Source: Psychrobacter frigidicola (lineage in GTDB: Bacteria; Pseudomonadota; Gammaproteobacteria; Pseudomonadales; Moraxellaceae). Taken from it: a stretch of 64,000 nucleotides of DNA. The translations under genes and the position numbers were made by a program. Positions 46,705 through 55,844 of the stretch are shown here, piece by piece. Location: positions 186,001 to 250,000 of the forward strand of contig NZ_VORZ01000001.1 of the NCBI RefSeq assembly GCF_007997305.1. The letters run 5' to 3'. Each line of letters opens with the position of its first letter. The stretch's first letter is position 1. The notes under the pieces are model-generated. The model saw only the letters and a program-made list of their open reading frames with translations. It was not told the origin of the DNA and did not search any database.

Positions 46705-47415
46705 TTATTTAATATCTTTCCAAAATTCTTTATTAAGTAAGTAAACTGGAATGAGTAAGACTAATAAGAAAATAATCACAAAGAAGCCGATAACTTGACG
46801 ATCATGGCGGACAGGTTCAGCCATCCATGCCATAAAGTTGACCAAATCACCTACTTCAGTTTCAAATTCTTCTTTACTCAAGTCTTCCTGCAAGTTATGC
46901 AAAACATGAGGCATCGCTGCGTTTGCAAGCACTAAGTTATTAGCGCCCCAAGGACGACTTGGGTCTTCGTAAAACGATAAAAGGTAGGTATAAACCCAGT
47001 CATCACCGCGCAATCTTGATTCAAGTGACAGGTCTGGCGGCGCTGCCCCAAACCATGATGCTTGAATCTCAGGATCGATCTCAGCATTGATATGATCACC
47101 GATCTGATCGGTAGTAACCATCAAGTATTTTTCGACCAACTCAGGTGGTATTTCTAAGTCTTTAGCGATGCGCGAATGACGAACGTATTTCGCTGAGTGA
47201 CAACCTGCGCAGTAGTTCATAAACATCTTCGCGCCGTTCTGTAGCGAACCCTTATTGGTAAAATCAATAGGGGCTGTGCTACAAGCTAAATGCTCTACAA
47301 CACCGTCAGCGTTAGTAAAAGTCCCGCAAGCGCCTTCCGCCATTGCGGTACCAGCAGTCAAAGTTAATGCCGCACCTAAGCCCAAACCTGTTAGGTATTT
47401 TGTTAGCGTGTTCAT
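46705..47415 (-). CDS. petC: Cytochrome bc1 complex, cytochrome c1
   Basis: 236 residues with a signal peptide cleaved after AMA (about 26). Haem c site CAGCH (69-73), the Met-ligand region NAAMPHVL (near 165-172), and a C-terminal membrane anchor (VIGFFVIIFLLVLLIPVYLL). It takes electrons from the Rieske centre and passes them to soluble or membrane cytochrome c. Its ATG overlaps the petB stop by one base, and GGAGGT lies in the end of petB. Confidence 0.96.
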   Translation of the reverse strand: MNTLTKYLTGLGLGAALTLTAGTAMAEGACGTFTNADGVVEHLACSTAPIDFTNKGSLQNGAKMFMNYCAGCHSAKYVRHSRIAKDLEIPPELVEKYLMVTTDQIGDHINAEIDPEIQASWFGAAPPDLSLESRLRGDDWVYTYLLSFYEDPSRPWGANNLVLANAAMPHVLHNLQEDLSKEEFETEVGDLVNFMAWMAEPVRHDRQVIGFFVIIFLLVLLIPVYLLNKEFWKDIK

Positions 47416-48641
47416 TAGTGACCTCCGGTAACGCGTTCTGGTGGCTGTTTACACTTCTCAATAGCCGTATAAATCGGCATCAATAAGAAAAACAAGAAAT
47501 ACAAGACTGTAAATATACGCGCTGCTAAAGTTGCTGCATCCGTCGTTGGCGTTGCACCTAGATAACCTAGAGATACGAAGCTAATTGCAAAAACAGTCAA
47601 AGCAATTTTCGATAAGATGCCTTTGTAACGCATAGAGCGGACAGGAGATCTATCAAGCCACGGAATTAAGAACAACACCGCAATTGCCGCACCCATTGCA
47701 ATAACACCACCCAGCTTATTCGGAACCGCACGTAAGATGGCATAGAAAGGAGTGTAGTACCATACTGGTGCAATATGGGCAGGTGTTTTTAGTGAGTTTG
47801 CTGCCTCAAAGTTAGGTGGCTCAAGGAAGAAACCGCCGCCCTCTGGAAAGAAAAATACCACTGCAAAGAAGCAAATAAAGAACACCACGATACCAACCAT
47901 GTCATGCACGGTATAATAAGGATGGAATTCGATACCGTCTAATGGCACGCCATTTTTATCTTTTAGTTTTTTAATGTCAATGCCATCAGGGTTGTTCGAA
48001 CCAACATGATGCAGAGCCACTAAATGCATGAATACTAGGCCGACTAATACTAGCGGAATAGCAACCACGTGTAACGCGAAGAAACGGTTTAGCGTAATAC
48101 CTGAGATAATGTAATCCCCACGTACCCATTCAGCAAGACCATCACCAATGACTGGCAGAGCAGCAGGAAGGTTTAGAATAACCTGTGCACCCCAGAATGA
48201 CATATTGCCCCACGGTAATAGATAACCGAAGAAACCTTCTGCCATTAAGGCTAAGTAAATACCCATACCGATAAGCCAAATCAGCTCACGCGGTTTTTGG
48301 TATGACCCATAGAGCAATGCTCTGAACATGTGCAAATACACCACGACGAAGAACGCAGATGCGCCAGTCGAGTGCATATAACGGATGAGCCAGCCACCTT
48401 TAACATCACGCATGATATATTCAACAGACGCAAATGCCCCTTCGGCGCTTGGGTTGTACATCATCGTAAGCCAAATACCAGTGACTAATTGGTTAACCAA
48501 CACCACCATCGACAACACGCCAAAGAAGTACCAAAAGTTAAAGTTCTTTGGTGCATAGTACTTTGACATATGGTATTCATAGGTTTCAGTCGCCGGAAAG
48601 CGCGCGTCCACCCATTGCATGATTTTTTTACCCATACTCAT
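47415..48641 (-). CDS. petB: Cytochrome bc1 complex, cytochrome b
   Basis: 408 residues from the ATG at 48641; GGAGG at 48652-48648 is six bases upstream, which rules against the earlier ATG at 48656 that would overlap petA. It has eight or nine membrane helices, the four haem-ligating His (in YMHSTGASAFF, YLHMFR, LNRFFALHVVAIP and LVALHHVGSNN) and the quinol-site motif PEWY replaced by PVWYY (APVWYYTPFYAILR). It oxidises ubiquinol within the membrane. The petABC order is standard. Confidence 0.96.
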   Translation of the reverse strand: MSMGKKIMQWVDARFPATETYEYHMSKYYAPKNFNFWYFFGVLSMVVLVNQLVTGIWLTMMYNPSAEGAFASVEYIMRDVKGGWLIRYMHSTGASAFFVVVYLHMFRALLYGSYQKPRELIWLIGMGIYLALMAEGFFGYLLPWGNMSFWGAQVILNLPAALPVIGDGLAEWVRGDYIISGITLNRFFALHVVAIPLVLVGLVFMHLVALHHVGSNNPDGIDIKKLKDKNGVPLDGIEFHPYYTVHDMVGIVVFFICFFAVVFFFPEGGGFFLEPPNFEAANSLKTPAHIAPVWYYTPFYAILRAVPNKLGGVIAMGAAIAVLFLIPWLDRSPVRSMRYKGILSKIALTVFAISFVSLGYLGATPTTDAATLAARIFTVLYFLFFLLMPIYTAIEKCKQPPERVTGGH

Positions 48642-48642
48642 A

Positions 48643-49227
48643 TTAAGCCTCCCCAACCGTCAAGATGGTGCCATCCATATTATAATCTGGGATGGGTAAG
48701 TTAAGCGGTGCGGGAACGCCACTATAGACGCGGCCCGCTATGTCATACTTAGACCCATGGCAGGGACAGAAAAAGCCACCATACCAATCATTACCGCCTA
48801 AATCAGTTGCGCCAACATCAGGACGGTAGTTCGGTGCACAGCCTAAATGCGTACACACGCCTTCGACAACCAATATACTTGGGTCTAAAGAGCGTGCAGG
48901 ATTGGTACAGTATTCAGGTTGTAAAGAATCGGCTGAGTCAGGATCAGATAGAAGCGGCTTTACTGAATCTAGGGTTGCCAACATGTCTTCGGTACGCTTA
49001 ACCACAAAAATAGGTTTACCGCGATATTTGATGACAATCATTTGTCCAGCTTCAACAGAACCGATATCTTGGGTAACCGCCGCACCGGCAGCTTCCGCTT
49101 TGGCACTTGGATACCAAGAACGCACAAAAGGTGTCGCCACAGCGGCCACTCCTGCTGCTCCAATCGCGGCAGTCGAGGCAATCAGAACTCTACGGCGTTG
49201 TACATTAACGCCTTCGGCATGGCTCAT
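48643..49227 (-). CDS. petA: Cytochrome bc1 complex, Rieske iron-sulfur subunit
   Basis: 194 residues. A twin-arginine-type N-terminus (QRRRVLIASTAAIGAAG) supplies the membrane anchor and Tat export. The 2Fe-2S ligands are in CTHLGC (125-130) and CPCHGS (154-159), with the disulfide Cys pair in place. It moves electrons from quinol to cytochrome c1. First gene of petABC, with GGAGG shortly before the ATG on the minus strand. Confidence 0.96.
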   Translation of the reverse strand: MSHAEGVNVQRRRVLIASTAAIGAAGVAAVATPFVRSWYPSAKAEAAGAAVTQDIGSVEAGQMIVIKYRGKPIFVVKRTEDMLATLDSVKPLLSDPDSADSLQPEYCTNPARSLDPSILVVEGVCTHLGCAPNYRPDVGATDLGGNDWYGGFFCPCHGSKYDIAGRVYSGVPAPLNLPIPDYNMDGTILTVGEA

Positions 49228-49723
49228 TAATACTTCCTCCAGGTGAATGAAATGGGATTATCCCACACTGGGTTTGTGGCTTAGAAATCTACAATATCAA
49301 TTACCAGCCACGTTAGCTGTGCCTAATTTTGCTAATTGTTGCTATTCTAAGCTATTTTGGTCATAAAATAAATTATAGTGTTAAAAATAAAACAATCCCG
49401 ACAGTACATTCAATGGTATTGAACATGGTAAAAATGTCCACAAAGGCCTTATAGTACGTCTTTGGCACCAATATTTAAATTATCGAGGGTAGTGTAACAA
49501 TCACCTTAGAATCGATAAGGGATTTAACAATAGGGAATGATACTTGAAATGAACATAATGTTCACTAACTTTCAGTACATTTCCCCTACGTAGATAGGTA
49601 AAAGCCACAATCATCATGATGAATCAAATAATGATGATGGTGGCTATATCTTTAGTTTAGCCTTTAAATACATTAAAATTTTACATGAGAGCTATTAATA
49701 GTGTCACTCAGTAAGAAAAATAA
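49228..49723. other. Intergenic region between petA and uup
   Basis: About 500 bases without a gene. It contains the petA promoter side and, at 49603-49645, the uup terminator. No repeat or RNA gene was recognised in the remainder. Confidence 0.5.
49603..49645 (-). terminator. Terminator of uup
   Basis: AGCCACAATCATCAT (49603-49617) pairs with ATGATGATGGTGGCT (49631-49645) with one mismatch; read on the minus strand it is followed by TTTT. It lies about 80 bases after the uup stop. Confidence 0.65.
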
Positions 49724-51664
49724 CTAACCTTCAAGGGTATCCCAGCGTTCAAGCTTATGCATCATCTCATCGTCGATGGCCGACAAACGCTCACTTGCAA
49801 TGGTAGCTGCATCAAAGTCTTTGATAAACCACGAACCATCAGCCAGTTTTTCTTGTAGTGCAGCTTGTTCAGCTTCTAAGGCAGTAATTTCTTTTGGCAG
49901 ATTATCAAGTTCGCGCTGGTCATTGAAATTCAGCTTTTTGGGTGCATTAGACACCTTTGGAGCAGTAGCGGCAGGTTTGCTGGTTTTATTATTAGTCGTA
50001 CCATTATTAGATTTAGCTGCATTGGCTGCCGCCGCACGGTTTTTTTGTACCAAATATTCTTGATAGCCACCGACATACTCGCTAACGGTGCCCTTACCGT
50101 CTTCATCAGTATCAAAAACCCACGTTGAGGTGACGACGTTATCCATAAATGAGCGGTCATGGCTGATAAGTAAGATAGTACCGCCAAAGCTTGCTACGGA
50201 CTCCTCTAATAGCTCAAGGGTTGCCATATCCAAATCGTTGGTTGGCTCATCGAGCACTAGAATATTAGCAGGTTTTAACAGTTGCTTAGCCAGTAGCACA
50301 CGGTTGCGCTCACCACCTGACAAGGCTTTAACTGGGGTACGTGCACGCTCTGGCGCAAATAAGAAGTCTTGTAGATAGCTCATAATATGAGTCTTGCGGC
50401 CACCGACTTCAACGAAGTCTGAGCCTTCAGAGACGTTTTGAGCAACTGTTGCTTCAAGGTCTAACTGGTCACGTAACTGGTCAAAAAACGCAATTTTTAA
50501 GTTAGTACCGAGCTCAACGCTGCCAGTTTTAATGACGTCATCGTCAGACATGTCGAGTAGAGCTTTAATCAGCGTGGTTTTACCGGCGCCATTAGGACCT
50601 ACGATACCGATTTTGTCCCCGCGCATGATGGTGGTACTAAAGTTATCGACCAATACATGGTCGTCATATTGTAGATGTAGGTTTTTGACTTTACAGACCA
50701 GCTTGCCACTTTTCTCGCCTTGACCCATGGTAATATTAACATTACCCACTTGCTCACGGCGCTCACCACGTTCTTCGCGCAATGCTTTTAGATCACGGAC
50801 ACGACCTTCATTACGGGTGCGGCGGGCTTTGATACCTTGGCGAATCCAAACTTCTTCTTGTGCCAGTTTCTTATCAAAGTTAGCGTTGTTTTTTTCTTCC
50901 GCCAGTAGTTGTAGCTCTTTTAGCTCTTGATAGCGCGCGTAGCCGCCTTCGCCTTGCGTCACGTCATAGCTGGTCAATTGACCGCGATCAAGCTCAATAA
51001 TGCGGGTCGATAGCTTATTTACGAATGCTCTATCATGAGTGACGAATAACAAAGTCAGACCTTGCCAATCTAATAAGAAGCGCTCTAGCCACTCAATACT
51101 ATCAACGTCTAAATGGTTGGTTGGCTCATCAAGGAGTAGCACATCAGGCTTAGTCACTAACGAGCGTGCTAATAATACACGGCGTTTACGACCGCCGGAC
51201 AAAGACGATAAGTCGTCTTCTGGATCTAGTCCCATAGTGGTTATCAGGCGCGTCGCTTCACGCTCCAAATCCCAACCATGAACCGCATCAATATCATGCT
51301 GTAAGTCTGCCATACGCTCGCAAGCGTCCATGTCACCATTGGCGCACAAGTCGGTTTGCTTATTATAGCTGATCAATAGGTCTGCAGTACGGCGGCTACC
51401 GCCCATGACGATATCTAATATTTTACCGCTGGTTTCTGGTACATCTTGCTCCAGCATTGCTACGCGCACGCTATTGTTAATAATGACTTCGCCGCTATCT
51501 GGCTGTAACGTGCCATTGATGAGCTTAAATAAAGTCGATTTGCCTTCGCCATTACGGCCAATCAAACATACGCGCTCGCCTGCGTCGATACTAAAATCAA
51601 CGCCATCAAGAACAGGAGCAACGCCAAAAGCGAGATGAATATCTTTTAAATGTATCAGTGCCAT
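49724..51664 (-). CDS. uup: ABC-F family ATPase Uup
   Basis: A 646-residue cytoplasmic protein with two ABC domains: Walker A GRNGEGKST (about 36-44) and GPNGAGKTT (about 360-368), signatures LSGGRKRR and LSGGERNR, and Walker B with the catalytic Glu in LLLDEPTNHLD and LVLDEPTNDLD. An inter-domain linker rich in Arg/Glu (about 270-310) and a C-terminal coiled coil (about 575-646) identify the Uup branch. ABC-F proteins act on ribosomes; Uup is also tied to precise excision of transposons and branched DNA. There are no membrane segments. Confidence 0.93.
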   Translation of the reverse strand: MALIHLKDIHLAFGVAPVLDGVDFSIDAGERVCLIGRNGEGKSTLFKLINGTLQPDSGEVIINNSVRVAMLEQDVPETSGKILDIVMGGSRRTADLLISYNKQTDLCANGDMDACERMADLQHDIDAVHGWDLEREATRLITTMGLDPEDDLSSLSGGRKRRVLLARSLVTKPDVLLLDEPTNHLDVDSIEWLERFLLDWQGLTLLFVTHDRAFVNKLSTRIIELDRGQLTSYDVTQGEGGYARYQELKELQLLAEEKNNANFDKKLAQEEVWIRQGIKARRTRNEGRVRDLKALREERGERREQVGNVNITMGQGEKSGKLVCKVKNLHLQYDDHVLVDNFSTTIMRGDKIGIVGPNGAGKTTLIKALLDMSDDDVIKTGSVELGTNLKIAFFDQLRDQLDLEATVAQNVSEGSDFVEVGGRKTHIMSYLQDFLFAPERARTPVKALSGGERNRVLLAKQLLKPANILVLDEPTNDLDMATLELLEESVASFGGTILLISHDRSFMDNVVTSTWVFDTDEDGKGTVSEYVGGYQEYLVQKNRAAAANAAKSNNGTTNNKTSKPAATAPKVSNAPKKLNFNDQRELDNLPKEITALEAEQAALQEKLADGSWFIKDFDAATIASERLSAIDDEMMHKLERWDTLEG

Positions 51665-51936
51665 AGGTTATCTTAAGCTTATATATAGGAGTAAAAGGGG
51701 TAACAAAATTATTATCATATAAAGGGTGATGCTAGATTGTTAGCAGTATACCATGCTGCCACGCGACTTTAGCGTGCGCCTAGATTTTTTATCGCTATGA
51801 TTTTATTGAAAGGATACTCATAATGCACGGGTAGGGTGCTGTTGGCAATTAACATCAATGAGCAAAGACGCATCAGACCCTAAGTTATAGACTTTAACTT
51901 ATTAACAGTTATTAGACCAATTATACTGAGATACCA

Positions 51937-52206
51937 ATGGAACGAACACAAAATATTAATAAATCCCAACAAAAAAGCCTATCGGTGCCAACTGAGCTGC
52001 AAGAACAAATGATTGAGCTACAAATGAATATTGCACATCTGGAGCTGACGGTTGAGCGCCTTAATGACGTTGTTACACAGCAAGATAAGCATATTCGCAA
52101 CCTACAACGACAGCTACAGCTGGTTTATAAACAAGTAGAAAGCCAAAGCGCTGATGATGGCATTGCGCCTTTTGATGTCATAGCTGACCGACCGCCACAC
52201 TATTAA
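51937..52206 (+). CDS. slyX: SlyX family protein
   Basis: An 89-residue protein. A coiled coil spans about 22-70 (MIELQMNIAHLELTVERLND and NLQRQLQLVYKQV), and it ends in the characteristic RPPHY. SlyX proteins are small, widespread and of unknown function. It is divergent from uup with about 270 bases between. Confidence 0.88.
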   Translation: MERTQNINKSQQKSLSVPTELQEQMIELQMNIAHLELTVERLNDVVTQQDKHIRNLQRQLQLVYKQVESQSADDGIAPFDVIADRPPHY

Positions 52207-52529
52207 ATATAATCATTAATGACTATAGCCAAAAGATTTAATTCTTAATTTCCAAAGATTGTTAAGGTTTCACTCTAATAATTTTTAATAAAAGTAAGTA
52301 TGATTCCTAATTATTTTTAACAAATTGCAATATTTTCTATGTACATCATTTAATATGTTTAGAAAATTAAAACGGTTACAAGATTATGACTATCCAGTCA
52401 TAATCAACAAGTTATTGCTTTTTATTGTTGTCTTAGTGTTGAATAATCATTACTATTCACCTCAGGAAGCCGCTCATCCAATAAAAATGGATGCAGCAGC
52501 AATACAATTAGGATGTTTGGAGATATAGA
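52207..52529. other. Leader/upstream region of the first FadL gene
   Basis: No credible gene. The part near 52420-52470 (TTGTTGTCTTAGTGTTGAAT, then CATTACTATTCA) is repeated before the second FadL gene (about 54100-54140), so the upstream region was duplicated with the gene. Confidence 0.5.
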
Positions 52530-53930
52530 ATGCGCCCCACCCTTCATTTAAAAACTCTAGTAGTAGCCGTCGCTGCTTTTTCTGTTGCCAGTGTTGCCAG
52601 TGCTGCTGGTCTTGATCGCTCAGGCCAAGATATCACCGCATTCTTACAGGATGGCTTATACGCTGAAGCCAGTTATACTTATCTTGATGCTGATGTGACG
52701 GGCTATGACAATGCTTATGTTGGTAAAGACAATAAAGCTTACCAGCAAGGTAAAAAAATTGGCGACATTGCGGAGTCTTATGACTTCTTTCGCTATGGTG
52801 TAAAAGCCGATATCAACGACACATTTAGTGTTGGTATCTTATACGATGAGCCTTTTGGCGCTGCAGCTGACTACAGTGGCAATAATAATTTTGTCGCTAG
52901 AGGCGATCGTGATGCAGTACTCAAAGATATCATAGGTAACCCCGATATCACTGAAAAATATATCGATAATGTGTTGTTACCTGACTTGAAAGAAGCGCTT
53001 ACTCCAGGCAATCCAGGCGGACTGACAGCAGAGCAGCTACAAAAAGCAGGAAAAGAATACAAGGATCTTCTTACCGCAAAAGCAATAGCAGATGCTGAAG
53101 AAGCGACTAAAGGTGAAGGCACAAACGTCGAAGTACGTAGTGAAAGCATTACCGCTATTCTTGGCGCAAAGTTTGGTGCAAATAAGAACTTCCAAGTATA
53201 TGGTGGACCAGTCGCTCAGCGTATTAAGGCTGATGTTAACTTACGTGGTCTTGCTTACGGTCCTGCTACAGGTTATAGCGCCCATATCAGCTCTAACCAA
53301 GACTATGGCTGGCTGGCTGGCGTGTCTTACAGTAAGCCTGAAATTGCTTTACAGGCAGCATTAACTTATCGTTCTGAGATTGACCATAGCTTGCCAATTT
53401 TTGAGAGTTATCCAGCGGTTGGTATTGCTACAGGTAATACTATTGATATCACCACACCGAAATCAGTCAACTTTGACTTTCAAACAGGCCTCAACCCTAC
53501 TCTGCTAGCCACGGCAAAAGTACGCTATGTGCCATGGGATGACTTTGCTATTGTACCGCCAGTATATACCGAAGTCAGTAAAGCTAAATATCCAGAAGGC
53601 TTGCCATTAGTAAGCTATGATAAGGATCAGTGGTTAGTAGAGTTAGGTTTGGCTAAGCGTTTAACGCCAGCTTTAGCAGTAACAGGTAACGTTGGTTGGG
53701 ATAGCGGTGCTGGTAATCCAGTAACATCATTAGGTCCTATCGAAGGCTATTATAGTGCTGGTCTTGGTGCTAAATACAATGTAACCGAAAACTGGGCAGT
53801 ATCCGCCGGTGGTAAATACCTATGGTTCGGTGATGCTAAAGGTCAATTACCGACTAAGGACATTGTCAGTAATTTTGAAGACAACAATGGCTATATACTA
53901 GGTGTCAAAGTATCTTATCAAGCTAAATAA
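52530..53930 (+). CDS. FadL/OmpP1-family outer membrane transporter, copy 1
   Basis: A 466-residue outer membrane beta-barrel with a signal peptide cleaved after VASA (about 25). The mature start AGLDRSGQDITAFLQDG with YAEASYTYLDADV is the FadL hatch region. TYRSEIDH, SVNFDFQTGLNPTLLATAKV and the terminal GYILGVKVSYQAK strand follow. The family takes up long-chain fatty acids or hydrophobic compounds. A lysine-rich segment (about 125-190) differs completely from copy 2 and may be a surface loop. GGAG is nine bases before the ATG. Confidence 0.88.
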   Translation: MRPTLHLKTLVVAVAAFSVASVASAAGLDRSGQDITAFLQDGLYAEASYTYLDADVTGYDNAYVGKDNKAYQQGKKIGDIAESYDFFRYGVKADINDTFSVGILYDEPFGAAADYSGNNNFVARGDRDAVLKDIIGNPDITEKYIDNVLLPDLKEALTPGNPGGLTAEQLQKAGKEYKDLLTAKAIADAEEATKGEGTNVEVRSESITAILGAKFGANKNFQVYGGPVAQRIKADVNLRGLAYGPATGYSAHISSNQDYGWLAGVSYSKPEIALQAALTYRSEIDHSLPIFESYPAVGIATGNTIDITTPKSVNFDFQTGLNPTLLATAKVRYVPWDDFAIVPPVYTEVSKAKYPEGLPLVSYDKDQWLVELGLAKRLTPALAVTGNVGWDSGAGNPVTSLGPIEGYYSAGLGAKYNVTENWAVSAGGKYLWFGDAKGQLPTKDIVSNFEDNNGYILGVKVSYQAK

Positions 53931-53971
53931 TAATTTTTATAATCAATAATAGTTATCTGTTGTTAAAGAAT

Positions 53972-54003
53972 AAAAAAGCGATCCGTTGAGGGTCGCTTTT
54001 TTT
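53972..54003 (+). terminator. Terminator of FadL copy 1
   Basis: AAAAAAGCGATCC and GGGTCGCTTTTTT form the stem, followed by T7. The stem core resembles that after copy 2, as expected for a duplicated unit. Nothing else was recognised between here and the next gene. Confidence 0.85.
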
Positions 54004-54231
54004 ATGGCAAGTATTACTAACATTATAAAAAACTAGTATCTGAAATAACTTAAAATGTTAAATATACTGTTCAGTCATATCTATGAAATAAAGTACTTTA
54101 ATTGTTGTTTTAGTGTGTGAAAGCCATTACTATTCAGATTAGGACGACGTTTAAGGGAGTTCGCATTTGGTGCATATTGACCATTTGTTAACAATATAAC
54201 CGTATATAACATGGATGTTTGGAGAAATATA

Positions 54232-55641
54232 ATGCGCCCTACCTTTCATTTAAAAACTCTTGCAGTAGCCGTTGCTACTTTGTCCGTCACTAGCGTTGCT
54301 AGTGCTGCAGGTCTAGATCGTTCCGGTCAAGATATCACTGCCTTTTTACAAGATGGCGTCTATGCTGAGGCCGTCTATACTTACATTGATGCCGACGTTA
54401 GTGGTTATGACAGTGCTAACAATATTCCTACGAGCAATGGCTATGTTCAGGGTAACAAAGTCGGAGATATCGCCGAATCCTATGACTTTTTTCGTTATGG
54501 TGTAAAAGCGGATGTTAACGATACTTTTAGTATTGGGATTTTATACGATGAGCCTTTCGGTGCTGCTGCTGATTACAGTGGTAACAATAACTTTGTAGCC
54601 AGAGGTGATCGTAATGCCATTATTAGTGATATATCAGGTGGTGCCATCACTAACTTTGGCGCAGCAGCTGGTATAGTCGGCGATATTCAGGACAAAATTG
54701 CCGCTGGTAATACACTAACACCTACGGAACAGGGTCAGTTAGCTCAATTAGGGGCACCAGTAGCCATTACTCAAGCGGAGTATAATACTAGAGGTGAGGG
54801 TACAAACGTTGAAGTACGCAGTGAGAATATAACTGCCATTTTAGGCGCAAAATTTGGTGCCAATAAAGAGTTTCAAGTCTATGGCGGCCCAGTCGCTCAG
54901 CGCCTTCAAGCGGATGTGAAACTACGTGGTACTGCTTATGGTCCAGCAACAGGTTACACTTCCCATATAAGCCCTGATCAAGATTATGGCTGGCTTGCGG
55001 GCGTCTCTTATAGTAAACCTGAAATTGCTTTAAAAGCAGCTTTGACTTATCGTTCTGAGATTGATCATAAGCTGCAGATCGCTGAGACCTATCCAGTAGC
55101 TGCAGCATTGGGTATTAATCCAGTCCAGAGCAATACTATGGAGTTGTCTACGCCGAAGTCAGTGAACTTTGACTTCCAAACGGGTCTCAATAAAACCACA
55201 TTAGCAACGGCAAAAGTACGTTGGGTACCATGGAGTGACTTTGAAATCGTTCCGCCACTATATAATGATGTTAGCAAGGGCTCATATGGTCCAGATGGCT
55301 TAGCACTGGTTGGCTATGATGATGATCAATGGCAGGTAGAGCTAGGCATGGCTAAGCGTCTATCGCCAGCTCTTGCTTTAAGTGGTACTGTTGGTTGGGA
55401 TAGTGGCGCTGGTGACCCAACGACTTCACTAGGCCCTATCGATGGCTACTACAGTGTCGGTCTTGGCGCGAAGTATAATGTCACTGAAAACTGGGCAGTA
55501 TCAGCCGGTGGTAAATACCTATGGTTCGGTGATGCTAAAGGCCAATTACCAACCAAAAAACTTGTTGGTGATTTCCAAGATAATGATGGGTATATACTTG
55601 GCTTGAAGCTCTCTTATCAAGGCAAACAAAACTTTAACTAG
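54232..55641 (+). CDS. FadL/OmpP1-family outer membrane transporter, copy 2
   Basis: 469 residues from the ATG at 54232 (GGAG at 54221-54224, same context as copy 1); the in-frame ATG at 54211 is less likely. It has the same signal, hatch (AGLDRSGQDITAFLQDG) and barrel strands as copy 1. The divergent segment (about 125-185) reads SGGAITNFGAAAGIVGD and has a different length. Tandem duplicates of this type often have different substrates. The protein ends in the aromatic-poor YQGKQNFN, extended by four residues beyond copy 1. Confidence 0.87.
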   Translation: MRPTFHLKTLAVAVATLSVTSVASAAGLDRSGQDITAFLQDGVYAEAVYTYIDADVSGYDSANNIPTSNGYVQGNKVGDIAESYDFFRYGVKADVNDTFSIGILYDEPFGAAADYSGNNNFVARGDRNAIISDISGGAITNFGAAAGIVGDIQDKIAAGNTLTPTEQGQLAQLGAPVAITQAEYNTRGEGTNVEVRSENITAILGAKFGANKEFQVYGGPVAQRLQADVKLRGTAYGPATGYTSHISPDQDYGWLAGVSYSKPEIALKAALTYRSEIDHKLQIAETYPVAAALGINPVQSNTMELSTPKSVNFDFQTGLNKTTLATAKVRWVPWSDFEIVPPLYNDVSKGSYGPDGLALVGYDDDQWQVELGMAKRLSPALALSGTVGWDSGAGDPTTSLGPIDGYYSVGLGAKYNVTENWAVSAGGKYLWFGDAKGQLPTKKLVGDFQDNDGYILGLKLSYQGKQNFN

Positions 55642-55686
55642 AATGATATAGCGTTCATTTAAAGTTATTTACATTGTGCATAATGT

Positions 55687-55715
55687 AAAAGCGACCTCTT
55701 GTAGGTCGCTTTTTT
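55687..55715 (+). terminator. Terminator of FadL copy 2
   Basis: AAAAGCGACCT and AGGTCGCTTTTTT form a perfect stem with a five-base loop (55687-55715). Confidence 0.88.
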
Positions 55716-55782
55716 AGGTCTGTACTTCAGGTGTGTCAGGCACATTTGTCATAGTATCCCATAAAAAACCCCTCGCTATCAT

Positions 55783-55818
55783 AATGATAACGAGGGTTGT
55801 TAGTTTAGATTAAGGTGA
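55783..55818 (-). terminator. Terminator of putP
   Basis: CCTCGCTATCAT (55791-55802) pairs with ATGATAACGAGG (55804-55815) with one mismatch; the minus strand continues GGGGTTTTTT. It is 27 bases after the putP stop. Confidence 0.85.
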
Positions 55819-55844
55819 TAGCTATCATAGAATAGCTATTGAAC

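Noticed and set aside
48642..48656. Earlier petB start overlapping petA
   Set aside because: GGAGG is correctly spaced for the ATG at 48641, directly after the petA stop.
52325..52528. 67-codon frame before the first FadL gene
   Set aside because: The homologous region before the second FadL gene does not keep the frame, so this is duplicated leader DNA.
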